Source of the DNA: Porphyrobacter sp.
GTDB taxonomy: Bacteria > Pseudomonadota > Alphaproteobacteria > Sphingomonadales > Sphingomonadaceae
Direction: 5' to 3'
NCBI GenBank assembly: GCA_027533455.1
Contig: JAPZUC010000011.1
Span: 1-64,000 of the forward strand
Length of the DNA stretch: 64,000 nt
This document shows positions 27,256 through 35,914 of this stretch, in pieces. The notes beneath the pieces are model-generated. The model searched no databases. It worked only from the letters and a program-made list of their open reading frames with translations, and was not told the origin of the DNA. The position numbers and the translations under genes were made by a program. Each line of letters starts with the position of its first letter. Within the stretch, counting starts at the first letter, position 1.

Positions 27256-27894
27256 TCATTGCCCGGGCACGCGCGAATGGTGGGCGAGCCGGCCCATGAT
27301 GGCGGCAACATACTGCTGTGTCTCGCGGATATTGGGCACCCCGCCAGAACGTTCGACCCGGCCCGGACCTGCGTTGTAGGCGGCGAGCGCCTTTTCCAGA
27401 TCCCCGCCGAAGCGGTCGAGCTGTTCGCGCAGGTAACGCGCGCCGCCTTCAAGATTGGCGAAGGGATCGCGCGGGTCGACGCCCAGATAGCGTGCAGTGC
27501 CGGGCATCAGCTGGGCAAGACCCTGCGCGCCGACGGGCGAGCGCGCGTTCTCGTTCCAGCGGCTCTCCTGCCACACCACCGCTTCCATCAGCGCGGGCGA
27601 GAGGTCGAAGCGGGCGGACAGTTCGGCGATCTTGGCGGCGTAGCGCGGCGGGATAGCGGCGGCGTGTCGCGCGGGATCGGCAATGGCATAGTCGGGGAGC
27701 ACGGGCGCATCGGCCCATTCGGAACCGCTCGCGGTGGCTGCGGCAGGATCGGCCACGGCGAGCTGCCCTGCCCGCGGCCCGGTCACCCAGCGCGCACCAT
27801 CCGCGCCGAGCTCAAGCACATCGGCGCGGGCATCAGCGGCGACCCCGATCGCAGCGGCTACTATCATGACGCGGCACGCCGCGGCGAGAATCAT
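27256..27894 (-). CDS. virB1: Lytic transglycosylase, VirB1-like
   Basis: LMEAVVWQESRWNENARSPVGAQGLAQLMPGTARYLGV...GGARYLREQLDRFGGDLEKALAAYNAGPGRV. Confidence 0.9.
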   Translation of the reverse strand: MILAAACRVMIVAAAIGVAADARADVLELGADGARWVTGPRAGQLAVADPAAATASGSEWADAPVLPDYAIADPARHAAAIPPRYAAKIAELSARFDLSPALMEAVVWQESRWNENARSPVGAQGLAQLMPGTARYLGVDPRDPFANLEGGARYLREQLDRFGGDLEKALAAYNAGPGRVERSGGVPNIRETQQYVAAIMGRLAHHSRVPGQ

Positions 27895-28044
27895 CTCTCG
27901 GCCCTCCAGAAGCTCCCGCTCTGTCTAACCTAAATGACAGGACCGTGACAGCCTTGAGGATGCCTCAAATGCGGTACGCGCGCTCTATTATAGTTACCGG
28001 CACCTGCGAAGGCCCGCCAAGGGGGAGCAAGGAAGGAAAGCGCC

Positions 28045-28446
28045 TTAGTCCCGCCGGGTCAGCTGGGCCGAACGGGCGGCGTCAACGCGGAACTCCCCGC
28101 GCGCCAGCATCGCAAGCGCCTTGCGGGCCAGCCGTCGCGAATCCATGACGTTGCCATCAGCCGTGTCGAGATCGACCGCCTCGTGGCAGGCCATCGCGGC
28201 CTGGAACGCGGCGCGCGCCTTCGCCTCGTCACCCGTATAGGCATAGGCGATACCGAGGTTGATCAGCACCGCGGCATCATGCGGGTCAGCCGCACTCGAC
28301 TGCTCAAGCGTAGCGAGCGCCTGTTCGGCACGCCCGGCAGCAAGCGGCTGCACCGCCAGTTCGGGCGCGTCGGCCAGCATGGAGCCAGCGACCTGCGCCA
28401 CAGGCGTCGCGGAAATCAGGGCAAGTGCAAGAGCGGTAATCGACAT
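28045..28446 (-). CDS. Secreted tetratricopeptide-repeat protein
   Basis: Signal peptide; GRAEQALATLEQSSAADPHDAAVLINLGIAYAYTGDEAKARAAFQAAMA. Confidence 0.65.
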   Translation of the reverse strand: MSITALALALISATPVAQVAGSMLADAPELAVQPLAAGRAEQALATLEQSSAADPHDAAVLINLGIAYAYTGDEAKARAAFQAAMACHEAVDLDTADGNVMDSRRLARKALAMLARGEFRVDAARSAQLTRRD

Positions 28447-28613
28447 GAGCAGGCCTCCTCCAGGAACAGAGCACATGATGACCCGTAGTCGCGCACGATG
28501 CAATAAAACTGCAACATTGTAATTTTTCTGTAATATCAAATTTCATCATGCTGATTTTAAGATGTAATAATGTGAAATTGCGCCGCACTTCGCCTTTGCG
28601 GCCTTGGTCATAT

Positions 28614-28678
28614 CTGTCTTTCTTCGGTCATAATGCGGCAAGTGACACGCATCTGTCATGATGCAAGAATTCTGTCAT
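28614..28678 (+). promoter_or_regulatory. Pho-box-like repeats upstream of the lipoprotein/TonB receptor genes
   Basis: CTGTCTTtcttCGGTCAT (28614-28631) and GTGACACgcatCTGTCAT (28642-28659), both 11-bp period, plus CTGTCAT at 28672-28678. Confidence 0.6.
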
Positions 28679-28756
28679 GCCCCACCCCTAGCGAGCCCCC
28701 AGCGCATCAAACCACGCGCCTCAATCGATTCTCGGCTCAATAGGGGACCGCTCGCT

Positions 28757-30319
28757 GTGAAAAACATTCAACGCACTATGATTCTGGGATGCAGCCTGGT
28801 CGCTCTGGCCGGTTGCGGCGCGGATGAAATCGTCTCGCCCGGCACCGGCGGCAACATCATCATCAACAACCCGGCCCCCACACCGACCCCGACGCCGACC
28901 CCGACGCCATCCCAGACGCTCGTGACCCCGGCTGCTGGCTGCCCGACCATCAGCACGGCCGCCGGCCTGACCGATGCCGGGACGCTGACCGGTCCGACCG
29001 GCACTTACCGCGTGTGCCGCCTACCCGCGACTTTCACGTCCAACGACACCCTGCGCTACATCCCCGGCCTGCTCTACGAGATCCGCGACCGCGTGAACGT
29101 CGGGACCGACCAGGGCTTCGCCAGCACCAACACCGCCGTAACTCTGACGGTCGAACCGGGCGTGATCACTTACGCCAGCGGGTCGAGCTTCCTCGTCGTC
29201 AACCGCGGCAACCGCATCGCCGCCAACGGCACCTCTGAGCGGCCGATCATCTGGACCAGCCGCGACAATGTGCTCGGCCTCGCCAACGACAACAGCGACC
29301 AGCAGTGGGGCGGCATCGTGCTGCTCGGCCGCGCGCCGGTTTCGGATTGCCGCACCGGTGTGTTCAACACCGCAGCCAACCCCACCGCCAACCCGACCTG
29401 CGAAGGTCAGCTTGAGGGCGCAGCAGTGGCAACCCCGTTCGGCGGCGCCAATGCCGCCGACAATTCGGGCTCGATGCGGTTCAACCAGATCCGTTTCTCG
29501 GGCTTCGAACTGGCGCCGAACAACGAACTTCAGTCGCTCACCACGGGCGGCGTCGGTTCGGGGACGGTGCTCGAAAACATCATGAGCTTCAACAGCTCGG
29601 ACGACGGGCTCGAATTCTTCGGCGGCGGTTTCAACACCCGCAATTGGGCAATCATTGGCGCATCGGACGACTCGATTGATGTCGACACCGGCGCGATCGT
29701 CAACATGGACACCGTTATCGCGGTGCAGCGTTCGACCACGGGTGACCGCCTCATCGAACTCGACTCGCCCAACGTGGCCGACCGCACCCCGTCGAACGCA
29801 ATCCCCCAGACCCGCTTCCAGCTGAACAACTTCACCTTCGTTGCTCGTGCGGGCTCTCCGCAGGTGGTCCAGGCCCGCGGCGGTGCGGCGATCGGCCTCA
29901 CCAACGGCGTGATCCGGGCTGGCACCAACCACTGCTTCCAGATCGACGAGCCGACCACGCTGGCGGCGATCATCGGGGTTGATTCTGTGGTGGGCAACTG
30001 TCCAGCGACCGATCCGGTCCGCGGCGGCGGCGGCGTCACCAACGCCGAAGCTGCAGCGCGCATCAACGCAGGCACCAACAATAACCTCGCCTTCACGATC
30101 ACGTTGACGAACAATGTCGTGAACGGCGCGAACGAAACGGCTGCGACTGCGTTCAACGCCAACACCCGCTCGACCTACTTCCCGACCCGCACCTACATCG
30201 GCGCGCTTCCGGATGCGGCCACGTTCACCTCGCTGTTCCAGAGCTGGACCTGCAACTCGGCGACCCAGAACTTCAACAGTCCGCTGGGTGCCTGCACCTC
30301 GCTGCCTGTCTTCAGCTGA
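28757..30319 (+). CDS. Large predicted lipoprotein with PT-repeat linker, unknown function
   Basis: MKNIQRTMILGCSLVALAGCGADEI lipobox, APTPTPTPTPTP linker, about 500-residue secreted domain; GTG start. Confidence 0.8.
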   Translation: MKNIQRTMILGCSLVALAGCGADEIVSPGTGGNIIINNPAPTPTPTPTPTPSQTLVTPAAGCPTISTAAGLTDAGTLTGPTGTYRVCRLPATFTSNDTLRYIPGLLYEIRDRVNVGTDQGFASTNTAVTLTVEPGVITYASGSSFLVVNRGNRIAANGTSERPIIWTSRDNVLGLANDNSDQQWGGIVLLGRAPVSDCRTGVFNTAANPTANPTCEGQLEGAAVATPFGGANAADNSGSMRFNQIRFSGFELAPNNELQSLTTGGVGSGTVLENIMSFNSSDDGLEFFGGGFNTRNWAIIGASDDSIDVDTGAIVNMDTVIAVQRSTTGDRLIELDSPNVADRTPSNAIPQTRFQLNNFTFVARAGSPQVVQARGGAAIGLTNGVIRAGTNHCFQIDEPTTLAAIIGVDSVVGNCPATDPVRGGGGVTNAEAAARINAGTNNNLAFTITLTNNVVNGANETAATAFNANTRSTYFPTRTYIGALPDAATFTSLFQSWTCNSATQNFNSPLGACTSLPVFS

Positions 30320-30333
30320 TTGCAGCCAATCGA

Positions 30334-30366
30334 TCCCGGGAGGCGCCCTGCGGGGCGTCTCCCGGT
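30334..30366 (+). terminator. Stem-loop between the lipoprotein and TonB receptor, possible attenuator or partial terminator
   Basis: CCCGGGAGGCGCCC-tgc-GGGGCGTCTCCCGG followed by ttgctgtttg. Confidence 0.5.
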
Positions 30367-30429
30367 TGCTGTTTGCGGGCCACGGGCGCCCGCGGTGTTT
30401 CAGAAGACATTCAAGAAGGTTCTTTTTCC

Positions 30430-33186
30430 ATGTCGAAGGTTTCGCGCCTGCCGGGCTTGCTGCTGCTGACCACGTCGCTGTGCTGGCCGGCACTCGTCCA
30501 TGCTCAGGTTTTGGACAATCCCGAGAACCCTGAGGTCCAGGTGGCGGAACCTGTCGATACGGCGGAAGACCCCCAGGTTACGGAGCCCGTCGAGACGCCG
30601 GAAGAGTCTTATGTCGAGCCGGACGTTTCGCTCCCCGGCGGCGGGATCATCGTCACCGGGCGGCGCAACCGCAATCCCGAACGTTCTTCGGGCCAGGTGC
30701 TGAGCGTGCTGTCGGAAGCGGACATCGCCCGCACCGGCGAAGGGGACATCGCAGGCGCCCTCGGGCGGGTCAGCGGGCTTTCGCTCGTCGGTGACGGCCG
30801 GGTGTTCGTGCGCGGTCTGGGTGATCGCTACTCGCTGGCATTGCTAAACGGCCTGCCGCTGCCAAGCCCCGAGCCGCTGAGCCGGGTGGTACCACTGAAT
30901 ATCTTCCCGACCAGCGTGATTTCCTCCGGCCTGGTGCAGAAGACCTATTCGGCCAACTTCCCCGGGGAGTTTGGCGGCGGCGTGATCAACCTGACGACCA
31001 AGGCGATCCCGCAAGACGATTTTCTCGAAGTGAGCATCGGGGCAGGTGGCGACACGCTCACCACCTTCCAGAACGGCCTGACCTATTTCGGTTCGCAGCT
31101 GGACACTTTCGGTTTCGACAATGGCAATCGCGATTTCCCCACTGCTCTGCAGGGCCTGATCGCAAGCGGGACCCGCGTCAACGACGCGCCCGCTGCCGTG
31201 CAGCGCGAATTGGTCGGCCAGATCATGCCGACCAACCTTGTCACGCTGCAGAAGAACAACGTGCTGCCGGCCAACTTCTCCGGCAACATCAGCGGCGGCG
31301 CATCCATCGAAGTCGGGGACGGCAATTACCTGGGCCTGATCGCCACAGCGGGGATCACCAACAGCTGGCGCAACCGTTCGGTCGTCAGCCAGCAGTTCGG
31401 TGATGCCGAGGCCGGTCAGATCATTTTCGATTCGAACACCTTCATCACCGACAACAAGGTGCTGATGAACGGGCTCATCGGGCTCGGGCTCGACATCGGC
31501 GAGCACACCATCCGCTGGACCAATCTCTACATCCGCGACACCCTCAAGACCGCTCGTCTTGCCCGCGGGACCGATGCCTTCACCGATGTCACCCGGCCGT
31601 TCGATTTCCAGACCCAGCAGACCGGCTGGTTCGAACGTCAGCTGATGGACACGCAGCTAGTCGCCGAGTTCGAATTCGACAGGTTCGAGATCGACGTGCG
31701 CGGCGGCTATGCCCGCACGGACCGTGAGGCGCCCTACAACGCTATCGTGCCCTATATCCGCACCAACTTCCCCGTCGAAAGCGATCCCTTCGGCGACAAG
31801 TTCGCGGTCGATGTCGGTGCAGTGGTCGGCGGAACCGAGCGGATTCAGGTCGGGTTCGAAGACCTGACCGAGGAGCTATGGTTCGGCGGCCTGGACGCGA
31901 CCTACGAGCTTACCAGCGACCTCTCGCTGACCGCAGGCTATGCCTATTCGGACACCGCCCGCCGCTCGCTGTCCTTCATCATCCGTCCGCTGCTCCAGTC
32001 CAGCGCAGAGCGGAACACGATCCTGCGCGCCGTCGGCCTGCGGCGTCCCGGAGACATCTTCAACGGTTCGACCCTTGCCACCGACGCCAACGGAGTGGGC
32101 TTCTTCAGTGTCACCGCCTCGGACCCGACCCCTTTCCCCGTCTTCGACGCGGCGTTGACGGTGCATGCCGGCTACGGTCTGGTCCGCTATCGTGCGACCG
32201 ACCGGCTGAATATCGAGGGCGGCCTGCGCCTTGAGGACGGAATTCAGACAGCTGCACCCGATGCCGTGTTCGGTGCGGGTTTCCAACCCAACCCCACACG
32301 CATCGCCAACCAGTATCTGCTGCCCTCGGCCACAGTGACCTGGGAGGTGACCGACGATCTGCAATTGCGCCTCGCCGCATCGCAGACAATCGCCCGCCCG
32401 CAATTCCGCGAGCTGGTCGAGCAGACCTATTTCGATCCGGAATCCAACCGCCGCTTCCGCGGCAACCCGTTCCTGATCGACAGTGAACTGATCAACCTCG
32501 AAGCGCGCGCCGAGTATTACCTCGGAGGTCGGCGCAAGGTGAGCCTTGCCGGCTTCTACAAGGAAATCGACAACCCGATCGAAAACTTCCTGATCACCGC
32601 GCCGGGGATCATCGAGAACAGCTTCGCCAATGCGCCAAGCGCCGAACTCTACGGAGCCGAACTCGATTTCGGCTACAGTTTCGATCTTGCGGACTGGGGC
32701 GGCAGCTTCTTTGAGGCCAAGCAGATTCTAGTGCTGCTGAACTACACCTACGCCAAGTCGAGCATCTCGGTTGGACCTGATGATCTGTCGCCCATTCCGG
32801 GGACTCCGACCCAGCTCGCCAGCCAGCTCTTCGATCAGGGAGCGCCGCTGGTGGGTCAGTCAGATCATGTCGCGAACCTCTCGCTGGGGATCGAGGACAA
32901 AGACAAGGTCCAGCAGGCCACGATCCTGCTGAACTATGCGAGCAAGCGCGTTACCGCGCGCGGCGGTGCGCTGCCCGATGTGGTCGAAGACCCGGGCCTT
33001 ACGGTCGATGTTGTGGCGCGCTCTGAAATCAAGCTGGGCAAGCTGCCGCTCGAGCTGAGTCTGGAGGCGCGCAACATCTTTGGGCGCGACAACTTCGAGT
33101 TCCAGCAGATCAACGGCAACCGCGCGGAGATCAACACCTTCGACGTAGGAACGATCTTCTCGATCGGGCTGAAGGCGAGCTTCTGA
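30430..33186 (+). CDS. TonB-dependent receptor
   Basis: Signal peptide; plug ISGALGRVSGLSLVGDGRVFVRGLGDRYSLALLNGLPLPSPEPLSRVVPLNIFPTSVI-type region; C-terminal ...GLKASF. Confidence 0.93.
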   Translation: MSKVSRLPGLLLLTTSLCWPALVHAQVLDNPENPEVQVAEPVDTAEDPQVTEPVETPEESYVEPDVSLPGGGIIVTGRRNRNPERSSGQVLSVLSEADIARTGEGDIAGALGRVSGLSLVGDGRVFVRGLGDRYSLALLNGLPLPSPEPLSRVVPLNIFPTSVISSGLVQKTYSANFPGEFGGGVINLTTKAIPQDDFLEVSIGAGGDTLTTFQNGLTYFGSQLDTFGFDNGNRDFPTALQGLIASGTRVNDAPAAVQRELVGQIMPTNLVTLQKNNVLPANFSGNISGGASIEVGDGNYLGLIATAGITNSWRNRSVVSQQFGDAEAGQIIFDSNTFITDNKVLMNGLIGLGLDIGEHTIRWTNLYIRDTLKTARLARGTDAFTDVTRPFDFQTQQTGWFERQLMDTQLVAEFEFDRFEIDVRGGYARTDREAPYNAIVPYIRTNFPVESDPFGDKFAVDVGAVVGGTERIQVGFEDLTEELWFGGLDATYELTSDLSLTAGYAYSDTARRSLSFIIRPLLQSSAERNTILRAVGLRRPGDIFNGSTLATDANGVGFFSVTASDPTPFPVFDAALTVHAGYGLVRYRATDRLNIEGGLRLEDGIQTAAPDAVFGAGFQPNPTRIANQYLLPSATVTWEVTDDLQLRLAASQTIARPQFRELVEQTYFDPESNRRFRGNPFLIDSELINLEARAEYYLGGRRKVSLAGFYKEIDNPIENFLITAPGIIENSFANAPSAELYGAELDFGYSFDLADWGGSFFEAKQILVLLNYTYAKSSISVGPDDLSPIPGTPTQLASQLFDQGAPLVGQSDHVANLSLGIEDKDKVQQATILLNYASKRVTARGGALPDVVEDPGLTVDVVARSEIKLGKLPLELSLEARNIFGRDNFEFQQINGNRAEINTFDVGTIFSIGLKASF

Positions 33187-33199
33187 GGTTTGGTTTTTC

Positions 33200-33345
33200 T
33201 GAGGTTTCGCTCGCCCGTCCGGGCGAGCGTCCTCGGCGCAATTCCCTCCGCTTCGCTGCGGGGCGCTTGCGGGCGAGCGGTCGCGCTTACGGACCCTGCG
33301 GGTCCGATCCGGCGCTCGCCTGACGGGAAAGGAGGTTCTTCTCCT
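33200..33345. repeat. Cluster of short perfect palindromes
   Basis: CGCTCGCCCgtccGGGCGAGCG, CCGCttcgctGCGG, CGGACCCtgcGGGTCCG in about 120 bp. Confidence 0.6.
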
Positions 33346-33353
33346 CCCTCACC

Positions 33354-34028
33354 TCACCCCAAGTCGAAGACATATCCAAGCGAGCGCACCGTGCGCAGCG
33401 GGTTGCCACCGCCCGCGGCTTTGATCGCGCGGCGCAGGCGGCCGATCCACACGTCCACCGTGCGCTCGTCGATTGCCGGTTCGCGCTTGCCGAGGCCCGC
33501 GATCAGATCCTCGCGAGTCAGCACCCGGTTGGGGTTTTCGGCGAGGAAACGCAGCAGGCGGAATTCGTTGGGGCGCAACACGATCGGCGTCTCGTTCCAG
33601 CGTGCCTGAAGCGAACTCATATCGATAGTGAGCGCGCCCAGTTCATAGCGCCGCGTGGCCTGACGCTCGCTGGTGCGCGATTGCAGCGCCAGCACCCGGT
33701 CGAGCACCGCCGTGCGGGTGAGCGGTCCGACCACATAGTCATCCGCCCCGGCCCTGAGCGCGCGGCGGCGATCCTCGGGGTTGTCCTCTTCCAGCACCAT
33801 CGTGACATGCGCATCAATCGTGCGCGGATCGGCGCGCAAGCGGCGGCACAGTTCCAGTCCGGCCAGTTCGGGCATCACCCAGTCGACAAAGGCCCACATC
33901 GGCCCCTCGACCAGCCGCTTCGGCCCTTCAGGCCCCATCTGGTCGAAGGTGAAACGCCGCTGATCGTGAACGAAATCCTCAAGGCTTTCGCCAAGGTCGC
34001 TCGTCAGGAAGATGTTGATGACGTCCAT
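33354..34028 (-). CDS. PhoB/OmpR-type winged-helix response regulator
   Basis: Receiver phosphoacceptor FVDWVMPELAGLELCRRLRAD; C-terminal RPNEFRLLRFLAENPNRVLTREDLIAGLGKREPAIDERTVDVWIGRLRRAIKAAGGGNPLRTVRSLGYVFDL. Confidence 0.88.
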   Translation of the reverse strand: MDVINIFLTSDLGESLEDFVHDQRRFTFDQMGPEGPKRLVEGPMWAFVDWVMPELAGLELCRRLRADPRTIDAHVTMVLEEDNPEDRRRALRAGADDYVVGPLTRTAVLDRVLALQSRTSERQATRRYELGALTIDMSSLQARWNETPIVLRPNEFRLLRFLAENPNRVLTREDLIAGLGKREPAIDERTVDVWIGRLRRAIKAAGGGNPLRTVRSLGYVFDLG

Positions 34029-34069
34029 TGTGCTGAATGCCCCGCGTTTCCCACCGGCGTGGCACAGGC

Positions 34070-34108
34070 TTGTGACGCGATTGTGACTGGATTTCAGTTG
34101 TGTGTCAC
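34070..34108 (-). promoter_or_regulatory. Pho-box-like repeats upstream of the PhoB-like regulator
   Basis: Plus strand TTGTGAC at 34070 and 34081 (11-bp period), plus GTGTCAC at 34102. Confidence 0.55.
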
Positions 34109-34125
34109 ATTGCGGTCGGATTCAC

Positions 34126-35148
34126 TCACGCGATGACGCTTACCTTGTCCATCATCGGCATCGGCATCCCCATACCGGTCGGGAACTTGGCGCGGTAGGG
34201 CGCTTCGAGCGGCGCAATTTCCTCGGGCGTCAGTGTGATGTCGAGCGCCTTGACGGCATCGGCAATATGCTCGGGCCGGGTCGCGCCGATGATCGGGGCG
34301 GTGACTTCAGGCTTGGCGAAGTGCCAGGCGAGGCCAATGGTCGCCATCGCTGCGCCGCGCTTTGCAGCGAGCGCCTGCACCGCGCTCACCACTGCCCGGT
34401 CGGCCTCGTCCTCGGACTTGTAGAGCGCCTTGCCGACCCCGTCGGTTTCGCTGCGGACAGTGCTTTCGCCCCACGGACGGGTGAGGCGTCCGCGCGCGAG
34501 CGGGCTCCACGGGATCACACCGACGCCCTGATCAGCGCACAATGGGAGCATCTCGCGCTCCTCCTCGCGGTAGAGCAAATTGAGCTGGTTCTGCATGGAA
34601 ATGAACCGCGTCCAGCCATTGGCCCGCGCCGTCTCCTGCGCCTTGGCAAACTGCCACGCGTACATTGAGGACGCGCCGATATAGCGCGCCTTGCCCGCCT
34701 TCACGATGTCGTGCAGGGCCTCCATCGTTTCCTCGATCGGGGTCACATCGTCCCAGCGGTGGATCTGGAACAGGTCGACATGATCCATGCCGAGCCGCGC
34801 AAGACTGTCATCGATTGCTGCGAACAGCGCCTTGCGCGACAGCCCGCCGCAATTGGGCGCGTTGCGCCACACGCCGAAGGCCTTGGTGGCGACCACGATC
34901 TCGTCGCGGCGAGCCATTTCCTTGAGGAGCTTGCCGGTGATCTCCTCCGAGGTGCCGCCCGAGTAAATGTTGGCGGTGTCGAAGAAGTTGATCCCCGCCT
35001 CCAGCGCCTCGCGGAAAAACGGTCGCGCGGCCTCTTCGTTCAGCAGCCAGTCGCCGTGCCAGCCCTTGGAAGTATCACCATAGCTCATGCAGCCGAGGCA
35101 CAGGCGCGAAACGGTAAGGCCGGAGCGGCCGAGACGGGTGAATTGCAT
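34126..35148 (-). CDS. Aldo/keto reductase
   Basis: FTRLGRSGLTVSRLCLGCMSYGD, FFDTANIYSGGTSEEITGKLLKE, DHVDLFQIHRWDDVTPIEETMEALHDIVKAGKARYIGASSM. Confidence 0.93.
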   Translation of the reverse strand: MQFTRLGRSGLTVSRLCLGCMSYGDTSKGWHGDWLLNEEAARPFFREALEAGINFFDTANIYSGGTSEEITGKLLKEMARRDEIVVATKAFGVWRNAPNCGGLSRKALFAAIDDSLARLGMDHVDLFQIHRWDDVTPIEETMEALHDIVKAGKARYIGASSMYAWQFAKAQETARANGWTRFISMQNQLNLLYREEEREMLPLCADQGVGVIPWSPLARGRLTRPWGESTVRSETDGVGKALYKSEDEADRAVVSAVQALAAKRGAAMATIGLAWHFAKPEVTAPIIGATRPEHIADAVKALDITLTPEEIAPLEAPYRAKFPTGMGMPMPMMDKVSVIA

Positions 35149-35160
35149 CGCGGTTCTTCT

Positions 35161-35901
35161 TCAGGAGAGGGTGAGGCCGCCGTCGACCACCAGCGTCTGG
35201 CCGGTGATGTAGGCGGAGAGCGGCGAGGCGAGGAACAGCGCCGCGCCCGCCATATCCTCGGGCGTGCCCATGCGGCGCAGGGGGATGGATCTCAGGCTCG
35301 CTTCGAGGCGCTCGGGGTGATCGGTGGTGACGCTAGTAAGCTTGGTCGGCACCAGCCCCGGCGCGATGCCGTTGACCCGGATGCCATCGCGCGCCCAGGC
35401 CTCGCCCAGCGTCTTGGTGAGGCTCGCCGCGCCTGCCTTGGATGCGGCATAGGCGGGCGTGCCGATGGTCGATTTGAACGCGGCGACAGAGGAGACGATG
35501 ATGATCGCGCCCTTGCTTGCCGCAAGCGCGGGGTGGAAGGCGCGCGCGGCGTCCATCACCGAATTGAGGTTGATGTCGACCACCGCGTCCCACCCCTCAC
35601 GGGTGAACTCCTGCCGCCCGTAGCGGACCGTGCCTTGGGAGAGGACGAGGACATCGAGCGGGCCGAGGCCACCCGCCAGCCGGTCAGCAGCGTCGCGATC
35701 GGTCAGATCAATCTGGCGGTAGTCGAGGCCGGTGAAATCGCTGTCCTCCGCCTCAAGGTAATCGCCGAAATCAGGCCGGGTGCCAGTGACAGTGACCTGC
35801 GCCCCGCGATGGCGGAAACCGTGGGCGATGCCGTTCCCGATACCGCTCGACCCGCCGATGACGAGCACATGCTTTCCGGTGAAGTCGAGCGGTTCGGTCA
35901 T
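35161..35901 (-). CDS. SDR family oxidoreductase
   Basis: GKHVLVIGGSSGIGNGIA, YAASKAGAASLTKTLG, catalytic YxxxK. Confidence 0.93.
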   Translation of the reverse strand: MTEPLDFTGKHVLVIGGSSGIGNGIAHGFRHRGAQVTVTGTRPDFGDYLEAEDSDFTGLDYRQIDLTDRDAADRLAGGLGPLDVLVLSQGTVRYGRQEFTREGWDAVVDINLNSVMDAARAFHPALAASKGAIIIVSSVAAFKSTIGTPAYAASKAGAASLTKTLGEAWARDGIRVNGIAPGLVPTKLTSVTTDHPERLEASLRSIPLRRMGTPEDMAGAALFLASPLSAYITGQTLVVDGGLTLS

Positions 35902-35914
35902 GTCAGATGCTTCC

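Noticed and set aside
20027-27894. T4SS as evidence of an integrative conjugative element or plasmid
   Set aside because: No relaxase, coupling protein, integrase, replication gene or terminal direct repeat was seen in the window; kept only as a T4SS cluster.
28870-28915. ccgaccccgacg-type tandem repeat as a phase-variation tract
   Set aside because: The repeat unit is a multiple of three and encodes a PT stalk, so length change would not switch the frame.
29021-30493. 490-aa minus-strand ORF opposite the lipoprotein
   Set aside because: Antisense frame; the sense strand has a lipobox and ordered coding sequence.
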